Positions 34,406-43,051 of a stretch of DNA of 64,000 nucleotides are shown in pieces. Position 1 is the stretch's first letter. Each line of letters starts with the position of its first letter. The notes under the pieces were generated by a model. That model ran no database searches. It had not been told where the DNA came from and was given only the letters and a program-made list of their open reading frames with translations. This DNA comes from Flagellimonas okinawensis (GTDB lineage Bacteria; Bacteroidota; Bacteroidia; Flavobacteriales; Flavobacteriaceae). A program made the position numbers and the translations under genes. The stretch is taken from the NCBI RefSeq assembly GCF_029194005.1, contig NZ_JARFVA010000006.1, positions 62,001-126,000 on the forward strand, written 5' to 3'.

Positions 34406-35950
34406 ATGGCGAACAAGCAGATAGACATGCGAAAAACAAAACTGATTTACAAACTGTACACCTCCGGCACTAGCAAACGGAGGATAAGCCAACAATTGGG
34501 CATATCCCGTGTCACGGTCAGGAAGTACATCGAATTCTTCAAGCGGTACCGTTTTACGGCCTACGAAGTGGAGAAGATGACCCTGGAGGAACTCCACGGC
34601 CTTTTTAAGGACGGGCAAAAGCGCAAGAGCCAACGGTTGCTGACCTTAAGGCAGTACTTTCCCTATTTTGACAAGGAAATAAGAAAGACCGGGGTTACCC
34701 GACAGTTGCTCTGGGAGGAATATTATGCCAAGCATCCCGATGGCTTCAAGCTCTCACAGTTCAAGTACTGGTACGCCGAATGGCGCAAGGAGACCTCGCC
34801 GGTAATGCACATGGAGCACAAGGCCGGCGACAAGCTCTTTATAGACTTCACGGGGAAGAAACTCCACATTGTTGACAGGGACACCGGTGAACTGAAGGAA
34901 CTGGAGGTGTTCGTTTGCATACTGGGCAGCAGCCAATATACTTATGTAGAGGCCTGTGCGAGCCAAAAACTGGAGGACTTCATCCGCTGCACCGAAAACG
35001 CACTATGGTTCTACGGCGGCGTACCAAAGGCCCTGGTACCCGACAACCTGAAGTCGGCGGTCACCAAGAGCAGCCGTTACGAGCCCAAGGTCAACGAGGT
35101 CTTCGCCGACTTTGCCGAACACTATGAAACGGCGGTACTGCCCACACGTACCTATAGGCCAAGGGACAAGGCCATAGTGGAGAACGCCGTGAAGATAATC
35201 TACACCAGGGTGTTCGCCCCTTTACGGAACCAGGTCTTCCATAGCATGGCCGATATCAACATGGCGATAAGGGAACTGTTGGAAAAACACAACGCAATGC
35301 CGTTCAGGGGAAGGGAATATTCCAGGCGTTCACTTTTCATGGAAATCGAGAAGGGCGAACTGATGCCGTTACCGGCGAAACGCTATGAGGTAAAACGATA
35401 TGCCCAGGCCACCGTACACAAGAACAGCCATATCTATTTTGGGAAGGACAAGCATTATTACAGCGTGCCCTACAGGCATATAGGCAAACAGGTCAAGCTG
35501 GTCTATACCGACAACATCGTCGAGATCTACCATAAGCACGAAAGGTTCGCCGTACATACAAGGGACAGGAAAAAATACGGCTATACCACCTTGGCCGACC
35601 ATATGCCCTCGCACCACAGGTTCGTAAGCGAATGGAGCAGTGAAAGGTTCATCGATTGGGCGGGCAATATCGGTGGACACTGTAAAGGGTACATCATTGC
35701 CATCCTGGAGAAGAAGCAACACCCGGAACAATCCTATAAGTCCTGTCTGGGCGTGCTCCACCTTGCCAAAAAGTACGGAAGGGGACGTCTTGAGAATGCG
35801 TGCAAACGTGCCTCGGAATATGGTGCGTACAATTACAATATGGTCGAGCGCATCCTGAAAAAGGGATGGGACCAGATCGATGAACGTATGGACGGGGATA
35901 TGGAAATGCCCGAGCACAACAACATAAGGGGAGGAAAATACTACGAATAG
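34406..35950 (+). CDS. istA: IS21 family transposase IstA
   Basis: About 514 residues from the ATG at 34406 (MANKQIDMRKTKLIYKLYTS). An N-terminal helix-turn-helix (SKRRISQQLGISRVTVRKYI) is followed by an RNase H-fold DDE domain with Asp in KLFIDFTGKKLHIVD, Asp in KALVPDNLKSAV and Glu in DKAIVENAVKI, then a C-terminal beta domain. It catalyses IS21 transposition together with IstB encoded 24 bp downstream. The reading frame is intact. Confidence 0.93.
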   Translation: MANKQIDMRKTKLIYKLYTSGTSKRRISQQLGISRVTVRKYIEFFKRYRFTAYEVEKMTLEELHGLFKDGQKRKSQRLLTLRQYFPYFDKEIRKTGVTRQLLWEEYYAKHPDGFKLSQFKYWYAEWRKETSPVMHMEHKAGDKLFIDFTGKKLHIVDRDTGELKELEVFVCILGSSQYTYVEACASQKLEDFIRCTENALWFYGGVPKALVPDNLKSAVTKSSRYEPKVNEVFADFAEHYETAVLPTRTYRPRDKAIVENAVKIIYTRVFAPLRNQVFHSMADINMAIRELLEKHNAMPFRGREYSRRSLFMEIEKGELMPLPAKRYEVKRYAQATVHKNSHIYFGKDKHYYSVPYRHIGKQVKLVYTDNIVEIYHKHERFAVHTRDRKKYGYTTLADHMPSHHRFVSEWSSERFIDWAGNIGGHCKGYIIAILEKKQHPEQSYKSCLGVLHLAKKYGRGRLENACKRASEYGAYNYNMVERILKKGWDQIDERMDGDMEMPEHNNIRGGKYYE

Positions 35951-35974
35951 GAACAATACTTAAAAACAGAACAT

Positions 35975-36712
35975 ATGAACGAAAAAACAATGCAATTGAT
36001 GAAAGAAATGAGGCTCTATGGAATGCACAGGGCCTTCACCACAACAATGGAAACCGGCGGTCCGTCCACCGGTTACACCAACGATGAACTGATCGCCTAT
36101 CTCGTCCAGAGCGAATGGGACGACCGGCACAACCGTAGGATAGAGCGATTGACCAAGTCCGCAAGGTTCAGGTATACGGCCGTCATGGAAGCTATCGACT
36201 ACCGACCGTCACGCCAACTGGACAAGAACCTGGTCCGGCGACTAGGCTCTTGCGACTTCATCCCAAAAAGGGAGAACATACTTATTACCGGTAGTACCGG
36301 TGTGGGGAAAAGTTATCTGGCCTCGGCCATCGGCCACCAGGCATGCTCCATGGGGCGAAAGGTCATGTACTTCAACACGGCCAAGCTCTTTACCCTGCTC
36401 AAGACATCAAAGGCCGATGGTTCCTATCTCAAACAGATAAACAAACTTGAAAAACAGGACTTGCTCATCTTGGACGACTTCGGCCTTAAACCGTTGGACA
36501 ACATCAACAGGCACGCGCTCATGGAGATCATCGAGGACCGACATGGACAAAAATCGACCATAATAGCCTCTCAGCTACCTGTATCAAAATGGCATGACAT
36601 AATAGGCGAAAAAACACTGGCCGATGCCATACTTGACCGTTTGGTGCACACGGCACACAGAATCGACATAAAAGGAGAATCAATGAGAAGAAAATTGAAA
36701 AATAAAAACTAA
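35975..36712 (+). CDS. istB: IS21 helper ATPase IstB
   Basis: A 245-residue AAA+ ATPase with Walker A GSTGVGKSYLASA, Walker B DLLILDDFGL and an arginine-finger region toward the end. It remodels target DNA and selects the site for IstA. It has the expected length and an intact frame, so the element may still be active. Confidence 0.93.
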   Translation: MNEKTMQLMKEMRLYGMHRAFTTTMETGGPSTGYTNDELIAYLVQSEWDDRHNRRIERLTKSARFRYTAVMEAIDYRPSRQLDKNLVRRLGSCDFIPKRENILITGSTGVGKSYLASAIGHQACSMGRKVMYFNTAKLFTLLKTSKADGSYLKQINKLEKQDLLILDDFGLKPLDNINRHALMEIIEDRHGQKSTIIASQLPVSKWHDIIGEKTLADAILDRLVHTAHRIDIKGESMRRKLKNKN

Positions 36713-36805
36713 GTTTAACCCACGGATAGATCAAATCTGGGCAGTTCGTTTACCCTGGTCAGTTTCATCCGGCGAAGGTGGGTCACTTTACCCGGCTTAT
36801 CCACT

Positions 36806-39207
36806 TTAACCAAGTCAACCGTTATGAGCGGCATTCGTTTGGCTCAGGAAGTGGGTTGTTCCAATACGTGCAGCTCTTTGTCATCAGCAATGGGGTAAAT
36901 ACAAAGTATTTTGCCAACAACCCTGTAAAAGCACGTTCCTTTAAACAAACCTTCTTTTGGGCGGATAGGGAGAACAAAATCATTACGCAATTAAGTGAGT
37001 TTGCCACAGCATTTTTGGAGCCGTGCCATCTCTCCAAAATGATCACCAAATACATCGTGCTGAATACGGCCAATATTTTAATGGTATTGCGCCCGTATCA
37101 GTACTACGCTACTGAAGCCATAGTGGAGCGTGTGAAAAACAGCAAGAAATTTGGTTATATATGGCATACCACGGGATCAGGTAAAACATTGACATCCTTT
37201 AAAGCTGCACAGATACTGACCAATTTAGAAGATGTGCACAAGGTGGTTTTTGTGGTAGACCGTAAGGATTTGGATTATCAGACCATTAAAGAGTTCAATA
37301 GCTTTAGTGAGGGCAGTATCGATGCAACCACTAATACAAGTACCTTGGTAAAACAGCTCTCCGATGATACCAAACTCATTGTCACCACCATTCAAAAGTT
37401 GAATACAGCGATCTCCAAGCCCAAACACATGGCCAAAGTGGATAAGCTGAAGAACGAGCGCATCGTATTTATTTTCGATGAATGCCATCGAAGCCAGTTT
37501 GGCGATACCCATAACGCCATAAAAAGCTATTTCGGCAATGCCCAAATGTTCGGTTTTACAGGCACTCCCATTTTTGCCGACAATTCAGTAAAAAACAAGC
37601 TAGGTAGACGAACCACCAAGGATTTGTTTGAAGAGTGCTTGCATAAATACGTCATCACGGATGCCATACGGGACAGAAACGTACTGAAGTTTTCCATTGA
37701 GTACATGAACACCGTAAAACCGAAAGACGATGTTATTGATATAAAAGTGGAGGACATCAATACCGCGGAGGTACTAGAGGCTCCTGAGCGATTGGAGAAC
37801 AATGTTGATTTTATAATCAACAATCACAACCGTAAAACCCATAATCGACGTTACACGGCCATTTTTTGCGTTCAGAATGTAAAGACGCTGATAAAGTATT
37901 ATGAATTGTTTCAAACCAAAAAAGAAGCAGGCGAACACGATTTAAAAGTAGCTACGATATTCTCCTACCAAGCCAACCAATTGGATGAGGATGCACAAGG
38001 CTTTATCCCCGATGAGGATTATGATGATTTTGCAGCCGAGCCCGCATCACAGTACGACACAAAACATACCAGGGATAAACTGGAAGAGTTTATTGCTGAC
38101 TATAATGGGATGTTCAAAACCAATTATTCCACCAATGAATTCTATTCCTATTACAAGGATATTGGCAAGCGGGTAAAAAATAGACAGGTGGATATATTGT
38201 TGGTGGTCAATATGTTTTTGACAGGTTTTGACAGTAAACTGCTCAATACCATATACGTTGATAAAAACTTAAAGTATCATGGTTTGATTCAGGCCTATTC
38301 CCGTACCAACCGAATATTGGATGAAGTCAAGTCCCAGGGCAATGTCCTGGCCTTTCGAAACTTAAAAGAAGTTACTGACCAGGCCATAACCTTATTTTCC
38401 AACAAAGAGGCCATTGAGGAAATCATTGTGCAGCCCTACGAGGATTACATTGAAAAGTTTGATGAAGCCGTAGCCCGTGTAAAGGCCATTGCACCCACCT
38501 TTGACAGTGTGAACGATTTGGTTTCTGAAACTGAAGAATTGGAATTTGTAAAGGCCTTTAGGGAATTGATGCGCGTAAAAAACGTACTTGGTACGTTCAC
38601 CGAATTTAGTTTTGAGGATTTGAGCATGGACGAACAAACCTTTGAGAACTATAAAAGCAAGTACTTGGATTTATATGACACCATTAGATCGGAAAACCAG
38701 AAGGAGAAAGTATCCATTTTAAACGACATCGATTTTGAACTGGAACTGATCCGAAGGGATGAAATCAACGTCACTTATATATTGACCTTATTGGCCAAAC
38801 TGCACGACTCAGAACCTAAAGAGCAAGAAGAGCAGCGAAAAGCTATTTCAGATATATTGGCCTCAGAATCTCAATTGAGGAGTAAAAAAGAATTGATTGA
38901 GAAGTTTATAGAAGAGAACTTACCATTGATAGCGGACTCAGAACTGGTTGCCAATGAATTTGAATCCTTTTGGACGGTAGAGAAGAAAAAGGCCATACTC
39001 CAATTGGCGAAAGAAGAAAACTTGGATTACCAGAAGTTGGTTGATTTGGTAAGCAATTACCTGTTCACGGAAAAAGAACCCTTACGAGACGAGATCATTG
39101 CCGTAATGAATGAAAGGCCCAGCCTAAGGGATAGAGCCACCTCATCAGAACGAATTTTAGGCAAGGTAAAAGACTTTGTGGAAACATTTATTGATGGTAT
39201 GGGATAG
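36806..39207 (+). pseudogene. hsdR: 5'-truncated type I restriction endonuclease subunit R
   Basis: The remaining roughly 800 residues of HsdR begin at HFNQVNRYERHSFGSGSG, directly at the IS21 right end. The SF2 helicase motor is intact to the eye: IWHTTGSGKTLTS (motif I), FIFDECHRSQFG (motif II), MFGFTGTPIF (motif III), GLIQAYSRTNR (motif VI), and the helical C-terminal part runs to a normal stop. The N-terminal PD-(D/E)xK nuclease domain (about 200 residues) is missing and is not found on the other side of the IS. No hsdM or hsdS is present. It therefore cannot restrict DNA; a start codon inside IS21 (GTG at 36778) could give a fused product. Confidence 0.88.
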
Positions 39208-39288
39208 ACAATACAGAGCGAGAAAGTCCTTCTATCTTAGCTTATAACAATGACACCTCTAACCCTTTTTCGTAATTTTACTACCTAG

Positions 39289-39372
39289 TTGCCACACCAC
39301 GGTCAAGGATGGGCCAGCACCTTGCGGGTGATGGGAGCACAAACGGCTGATAAAGACAGCGCGGTGTGGCAA
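39289..39372. repeat. 10-bp inverted repeat with structured spacer
   Basis: TTGCCACACC (39289-39298) and GGTGTGGCAA (39363-39372) flank a 64-nt spacer rich in short complementary segments. It lies between the hsdR remnant and the convergent DUF932 gene. It could be a large hairpin, a small RNA or an insertion-element footprint. The rest of 39208-39511 contains nothing I can name. Confidence 0.4.
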
Positions 39373-39511
39373 TGAACCCGCTTATTCAACCATAAACGAC
39401 ATAGCCCATAAAAAAATGTCATCCCCCCCTACCTCCTCAACAGCACAACTTGAGCCAACATCCCTTAAAAACTCCGGTTTGTCATAGGCACCGGAGGGGC
39501 CTTAGCTGGCA

Positions 39512-40348
39512 TTAGGCCATTTCACAAATGGTCTGGAATAGCTCCTTGTCCAATTTTTCCTGACGTGAAAAGCTTTTTTTGAGACTTCCATGCAGTACCG
39601 CATTAAAGGCATTGTAACCCAACCACAGGTTCGGCGTGACACCTAGCTGAACGGCCTCATGATCAAGGATGTCAATGACCTCACGGGCTCTTTTAGAGGG
39701 GTCATCATTGGTATCACTGCATTCGTAACGGAAGAGTTTGGTCTGGTAGAGCACCTCTTTCACAAAGGCCTTGGTATCCAATAGTTCCACGGTCATCATT
39801 TGGTGAAAATTATCGGAAATAGTATAGAACTCATTGTCCATGAACTTTTGAAAAAGTCCTTCCAATTCGGGCATGATCAGGTTCACACTGTTCTTATGAT
39901 GCTTGATGGAAAATCCGATCTCCATCTGTGCCACGTGCAGGCCATTGGAGCACACCTTGCGGTAGAACCCAAAATGGCCCGAAGTCCGTTCGCTCCCATC
40001 GTAGGAGTTGGTAAAGCGGAGCATGGGCAGGATGGCATCCGCACGCTGCCCTACGGAGAATTGGGTGTTATCAGTCAGGATGAAGTCCATGCTGAAGCTC
40101 CGGTCCAAACGATTGATGGTCTGACGTTGGTACGCCAGACCGGTTTTGATGACCCGTGCCTCGGCCTTCCCAAAAAACAATTCATTTGGGATATGCCCAT
40201 AGCGTTTGGAAACCACGTTCACGATCTTGCCATTACTCACAATGGCCCGTTCCATACCTTTCCTGGTGGGCATTCCAGTCAATTCTTCCAAAGGTCTGAC
40301 TTGTGTTGGTACAAAGACCTCGTCCTGTTGCAATCTGTTCAAATACAT
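39512..40348 (-). CDS. DUF932-like plasmid/phage-type protein
   Basis: A 278-residue protein resembling the DUF932 / phage-plasmid-like family (RAIVSNGKIVNVVSKRYGHIP, DNTQFSVGQRADAILPMLRF, TNSYDGSERTSGHFGFYRKVC and CSNGLHVA segments). Members occur on plasmids, phages and integrative elements, and their function is not established. It is preceded by copy B of the conserved leader (40360-40505), which links it to the regulation of the element's small basic proteins. No counterpart is seen in the visible part of element 1. Confidence 0.7.
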   Translation of the reverse strand: MYLNRLQQDEVFVPTQVRPLEELTGMPTRKGMERAIVSNGKIVNVVSKRYGHIPNELFFGKAEARVIKTGLAYQRQTINRLDRSFSMDFILTDNTQFSVGQRADAILPMLRFTNSYDGSERTSGHFGFYRKVCSNGLHVAQMEIGFSIKHHKNSVNLIMPELEGLFQKFMDNEFYTISDNFHQMMTVELLDTKAFVKEVLYQTKLFRYECSDTNDDPSKRAREVIDILDHEAVQLGVTPNLWLGYNAFNAVLHGSLKKSFSRQEKLDKELFQTICEMA

Positions 40349-40359
40349 AATTTATGGAT

Positions 40360-40505
40360 TTAAGGTTAAACAATATGTGCCGGACGCACCAAGCGGAAGA
40401 CAGGCTGTGGAGTGGCAAGGAAACGGAATATAAAGGGACGACAGGAACGGCTTTATGCCGTCCCTTGTCCGAAGACAGGCTGCGACGTTTACTTTGCGAC
40501 ACCTA
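40360..40505 (-). promoter_or_regulatory. conserved leader, copy B
   Basis: Contains, on the plus strand, AAACAATATGTG, GCGGAAGAC, GGAAACGGAATA, the perfect hairpin ACGGC-TTTAT-GCCGT extended by GGGACG ... CGTCCC, and GCGACGTTTA in the same order as the other copies. It begins 12 bp from the DUF932 start codon. Confidence 0.6.
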
Positions 40506-40569
40506 TTGATGGAATCCTTATTCCTGAATATCCAATTGCGATTACTCGATTCCCCAAAAGTTTGTATTA

Positions 40570-41184
40570 TTGCCGACTTTTAAAAGTCCGGACAAAACCA
40601 AACCATTTTCTTTAACATTGAAACATACGAATGTCCATAATCCGTTTTTTGTCATTACAGGTGGCCCCTGTATGGGCAAGACCACTCTCATAAAGGAACT
40701 CTGGCACAGGGATATGGCAGTAATTCCCGAAATCTCCCACGAACTCATCAAAGAACAGCAGGCAATTGGTGGTGACGCTTTCCCCTGGAAAAACAAAAAG
40801 CAGTACATGGACATCATGTTCCGACGTTCTGTAGAAAGTTTCAATAAAGCTCTCAATGATTTCAAGGGCACCGGCCCCGTATTCTTTGACCGCGGCATTA
40901 TGGACGCCCTTTGTTATGCATCCCTTGAGGGAATTCCCATTGACCAAGAAATGAAAACAATTGCTGAGACCACTAGATACAACAACAATGTATTTATTTT
41001 ACCACCTTGGCAGGATATCTACCAAACCGATGCCCGGCGGAAACAAGACTGGAACGAGGCGGTCTTTACCTATAACAAAATGATACAGACCTATCGAACG
41101 TACCAATACGACCTTGTGGAAGTCCCCAAGGTTTCCGTCCAGGAACGTGCCGATTTCATTTTGGGTTATCTAAAGGACCATTGA
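40570..41184 (+). CDS. AAA family ATPase (P-loop, COG3911-like)
   Basis: A 204-residue P-loop ATPase/kinase-like protein. The Walker A motif is FVITGGPCMGKTTLIKEL at about residues 27-44 and the Walker B-like region FFDRGIMDALCYASL at about 105. The annotated start is a TTG at 40570; no ATG lies upstream in frame close by, so the true start is uncertain. Small ATPases of this type occur next to varied metabolic genes and their substrate is unknown. It is convergent with the acyl-CoA dehydrogenase-like gene (32 bp apart), so it is not in the same operon as the TPP-regulated pair. Confidence 0.7.
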   Translation: MPTFKSPDKTKPFSLTLKHTNVHNPFFVITGGPCMGKTTLIKELWHRDMAVIPEISHELIKEQQAIGGDAFPWKNKKQYMDIMFRRSVESFNKALNDFKGTGPVFFDRGIMDALCYASLEGIPIDQEMKTIAETTRYNNNVFILPPWQDIYQTDARRKQDWNEAVFTYNKMIQTYRTYQYDLVEVPKVSVQERADFILGYLKDH

Positions 41185-41216
41185 AATTTTACGTTCGCAC
41201 TTAGATAAAAAAACGA

Positions 41217-42236
41217 TTACGATTGATTTCTTCTACCCAATGGGCTGAAAATATGATGCTGGGTTGCTGTAAAATAATCTCGAAAGGCCTGATTCAATGA
41301 ATGATCCAAGGTACTGGCCCGAATGCCCAATATAGGGAACACCTGTATGATCTCATTGGTCAAAGACCGAACGGAGTGCAATGCTTTTTGATGTATTTTT
41401 TTGATATATGGCTCTGGAATGTATTGTGCTTCCATGACCATGGAATGTATACACTTCGCATCCCCCATGCATTCGTTAGTACCATCCCACATCATTTTTT
41501 GTAGGTCAATCAAAATATCCTTATCGGCGACGATAAGTTTGGCTTCTTCCAAAAAACGCTCTGCCATACCGATATAATTGATCCATAGGGTCAAATCAGC
41601 AAACACACCAAACGGAACCTTAAATATAGGCTGGGGCTGATAAAACTGATTATAAACAAAACTATACTTCCCGTCCACCCATTGGGAATTGACTTCAAAA
41701 GAATTGGTAGCCGTAGCCCGTAGTCCCATGGTATTCCAATCCTGAATCATCTCTACCTGTTCCCTTCTCAACAGAAATGATCGTACCATGGGGGTTCCAT
41801 CATCCATCAGTACATCAGCACCATCTTGACGAATCTTGGCATTCAATGTAAAATGGGTCAGGTAAGGAGCTCCCGTGGCATACTTCCACGTACCGTTTAT
41901 GACGTAACCATCACCTACTGTATCCGCGGTCCCAAACACCCCTCCACTTCCACCAAAAACAGGCCTCTCATATTCGTTGAACAGTTCATTCGCCACGTCT
42001 TCCCCTAGGTTTCCGACAAAGAAATTGGCGCCGCTGCACAGGGTCACCGTCCAACCTAAGCTACCATCCAATTTGGCCAAGGATCGCAAGGTTTCCAAGC
42101 CCTCGATCAAGGATGCTTCCAAACCCCCATGGGATTTGGGCACCCATAGGTTCCAAAGATTTTCTTTGGCGATCCATTGCAACACCTCCTTGGGCAGCAC
42201 CTCTTTTCCAAAACAAAGTTCACTGATCTCATGCAT
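41217..42236 (-). CDS. acyl-CoA dehydrogenase-like flavoprotein
   Basis: About 339 residues from the ATG at 42234-42236 (MHEISELCFGKEVL), overlapping the end of the transporter gene by 8 bp. Acyl-CoA dehydrogenase fold: N-terminal helices with WNLWVPKSHGGLEASLIEGL, middle domain with DGYVINGTWKYATGAPYLTHF, and a C-terminal four-helix part. It is shorter than true fatty-acid dehydrogenases and lacks an obvious catalytic Glu loop, so it resembles the flavin-dependent monooxygenase/hydroxylase-like side of the family. Being translationally coupled to a TPP-riboswitch-controlled transporter suggests a role in thiamine or thiamine-breakdown-product metabolism. That is inference. Confidence 0.7.
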   Translation of the reverse strand: MHEISELCFGKEVLPKEVLQWIAKENLWNLWVPKSHGGLEASLIEGLETLRSLAKLDGSLGWTVTLCSGANFFVGNLGEDVANELFNEYERPVFGGSGGVFGTADTVGDGYVINGTWKYATGAPYLTHFTLNAKIRQDGADVLMDDGTPMVRSFLLRREQVEMIQDWNTMGLRATATNSFEVNSQWVDGKYSFVYNQFYQPQPIFKVPFGVFADLTLWINYIGMAERFLEEAKLIVADKDILIDLQKMMWDGTNECMGDAKCIHSMVMEAQYIPEPYIKKIHQKALHSVRSLTNEIIQVFPILGIRASTLDHSLNQAFRDYFTATQHHIFSPLGRRNQS

Positions 42237-42822
42237 ATGCTTCCCCCCTTTCCTTATCGATAATTTTTTTCCATTTGATATAACCCGAAATGGCCACGGC
42301 AAACAAGAATGCGGTCAATCCCGCATAGATGTAAAGTTCCTTATAAATCAATAGAGGCACCGAAATAAGATTACTGATATTCAAATAAATCCAGTTCTCG
42401 ATCTTTCGCTTGGCCATCAACCACATTCCGGCCCAGGCAAAGGCCACAACAAAGGCATCCCAATAAGGGACATCGGAATCCGTATGTTGCCCTAACCAAT
42501 AGGCCATTAGCGTAAAACATCCCACAACAATGCCCACGGTAATCCCATGTTCTTTTCTATTGGCATAGGCAATGGGTGCCTCTTGTTTTTGTTTTCCCAT
42601 CTTCCAATAGAACCAACCATATATGCTCATAACAAGATAATAGAGGTTCAATAGGATATCAGCATACAATTGGGATTGGTACAGCACATAGATACTGATC
42701 AAAATGGCCACGATACCAAAGAGGTAATTATGGACATTGTTCTGGCGGGCCAAAAGTACCTGGACAACACCAAAGGCTGTTCCGAGCCACTGTAATACGA
42801 CAATTTGAGAAAATAATTCCAT
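42229..42822 (-). CDS. PnuC-type vitamin transporter, probably thiamine (PnuT)
   Basis: About 197 residues from the ATG at 42820-42822 (MELFSQIVVLQWLG), with seven or eight hydrophobic segments and the PnuC-family signature YGWFYWKMG near residue 75, plus WAGMWLMAKRKIENWIYL. PnuC proteins import nicotinamide riboside; the PnuT branch takes thiamine and is recognised mainly by its TPP riboswitch, which is present here at 42895-42983. In Bacteroidota such TPP-regulated PnuT genes are common. The residues that discriminate the two vitamins cannot be judged with confidence by eye. Confidence 0.85.
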   Translation of the reverse strand: MELFSQIVVLQWLGTAFGVVQVLLARQNNVHNYLFGIVAILISIYVLYQSQLYADILLNLYYLVMSIYGWFYWKMGKQKQEAPIAYANRKEHGITVGIVVGCFTLMAYWLGQHTDSDVPYWDAFVVAFAWAGMWLMAKRKIENWIYLNISNLISVPLLIYKELYIYAGLTAFLFAVAISGYIKWKKIIDKERGEAYA

Positions 42823-42894
42823 GGATTGGGTCTCCTTTGTTTTTACATGATACACGAGGGTTACCCAAAAGTAAGATATGCCTATATCGGCTTT

Positions 42895-42983
42895 GCCTTA
42901 TTCCCTACGCCAGCATTACCTGGATCAGGTGCGAAGTAGTCTACTTCCGGGTATGATCTCAGCCCACTTGGGGCACCCCATTT
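42895..42983 (-). promoter_or_regulatory. TPP riboswitch (THI element)
   Basis: On the minus strand the conserved blocks appear in order: GGGGTGCCC, GGGCTGAGATCATACCC, CACCTGATCCAGGTAATGCT and GCGTAGGGA. It lies about 75 nt upstream of the PnuC-type gene, which it should repress when thiamine pyrophosphate is plentiful. Confidence 0.95.
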
Positions 42984-43051
42984 GATGCTCAAAGGTAGGG
43001 AATTGTTTCTTCTTCAATTCCATTGATCGTGATAAATTTAAAAGAATCAGC

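Larger units (their letters stand above)
34250..36812 (+). mobile_element. IS21 family insertion sequence
   Basis: Two-gene istA-istB element bordered by inverted, repeated end sequences. At the left GGTTAAAGTG (34285-34294) and further units of the form GCCGG..AAAGTGACCCACC; at the right CACTTTAACC (36802-36811) with inverted copies of GTGGGTCACTTTACCCGGC. Multiple terminal repeats of this type are characteristic of IS21. The exact left terminus is uncertain by several bases and no target duplication could be recognised. Confidence 0.8.

Noticed and set aside
35369..35956. Minus-strand frame of 195 codons inside istA
   Set aside because: It is antisense to an intact transposase and shows no family features.
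36778..39207. Intact hsdR gene starting at the GTG in IS21
   Set aside because: The first residues derive from the IS end, and the nuclease domain is missing; the frame is a truncated remnant.
42229..42822. Nicotinamide riboside transporter PnuC in the strict sense
   Set aside because: The clear TPP riboswitch upstream makes thiamine the better substrate, and no NAD-related neighbour is seen.
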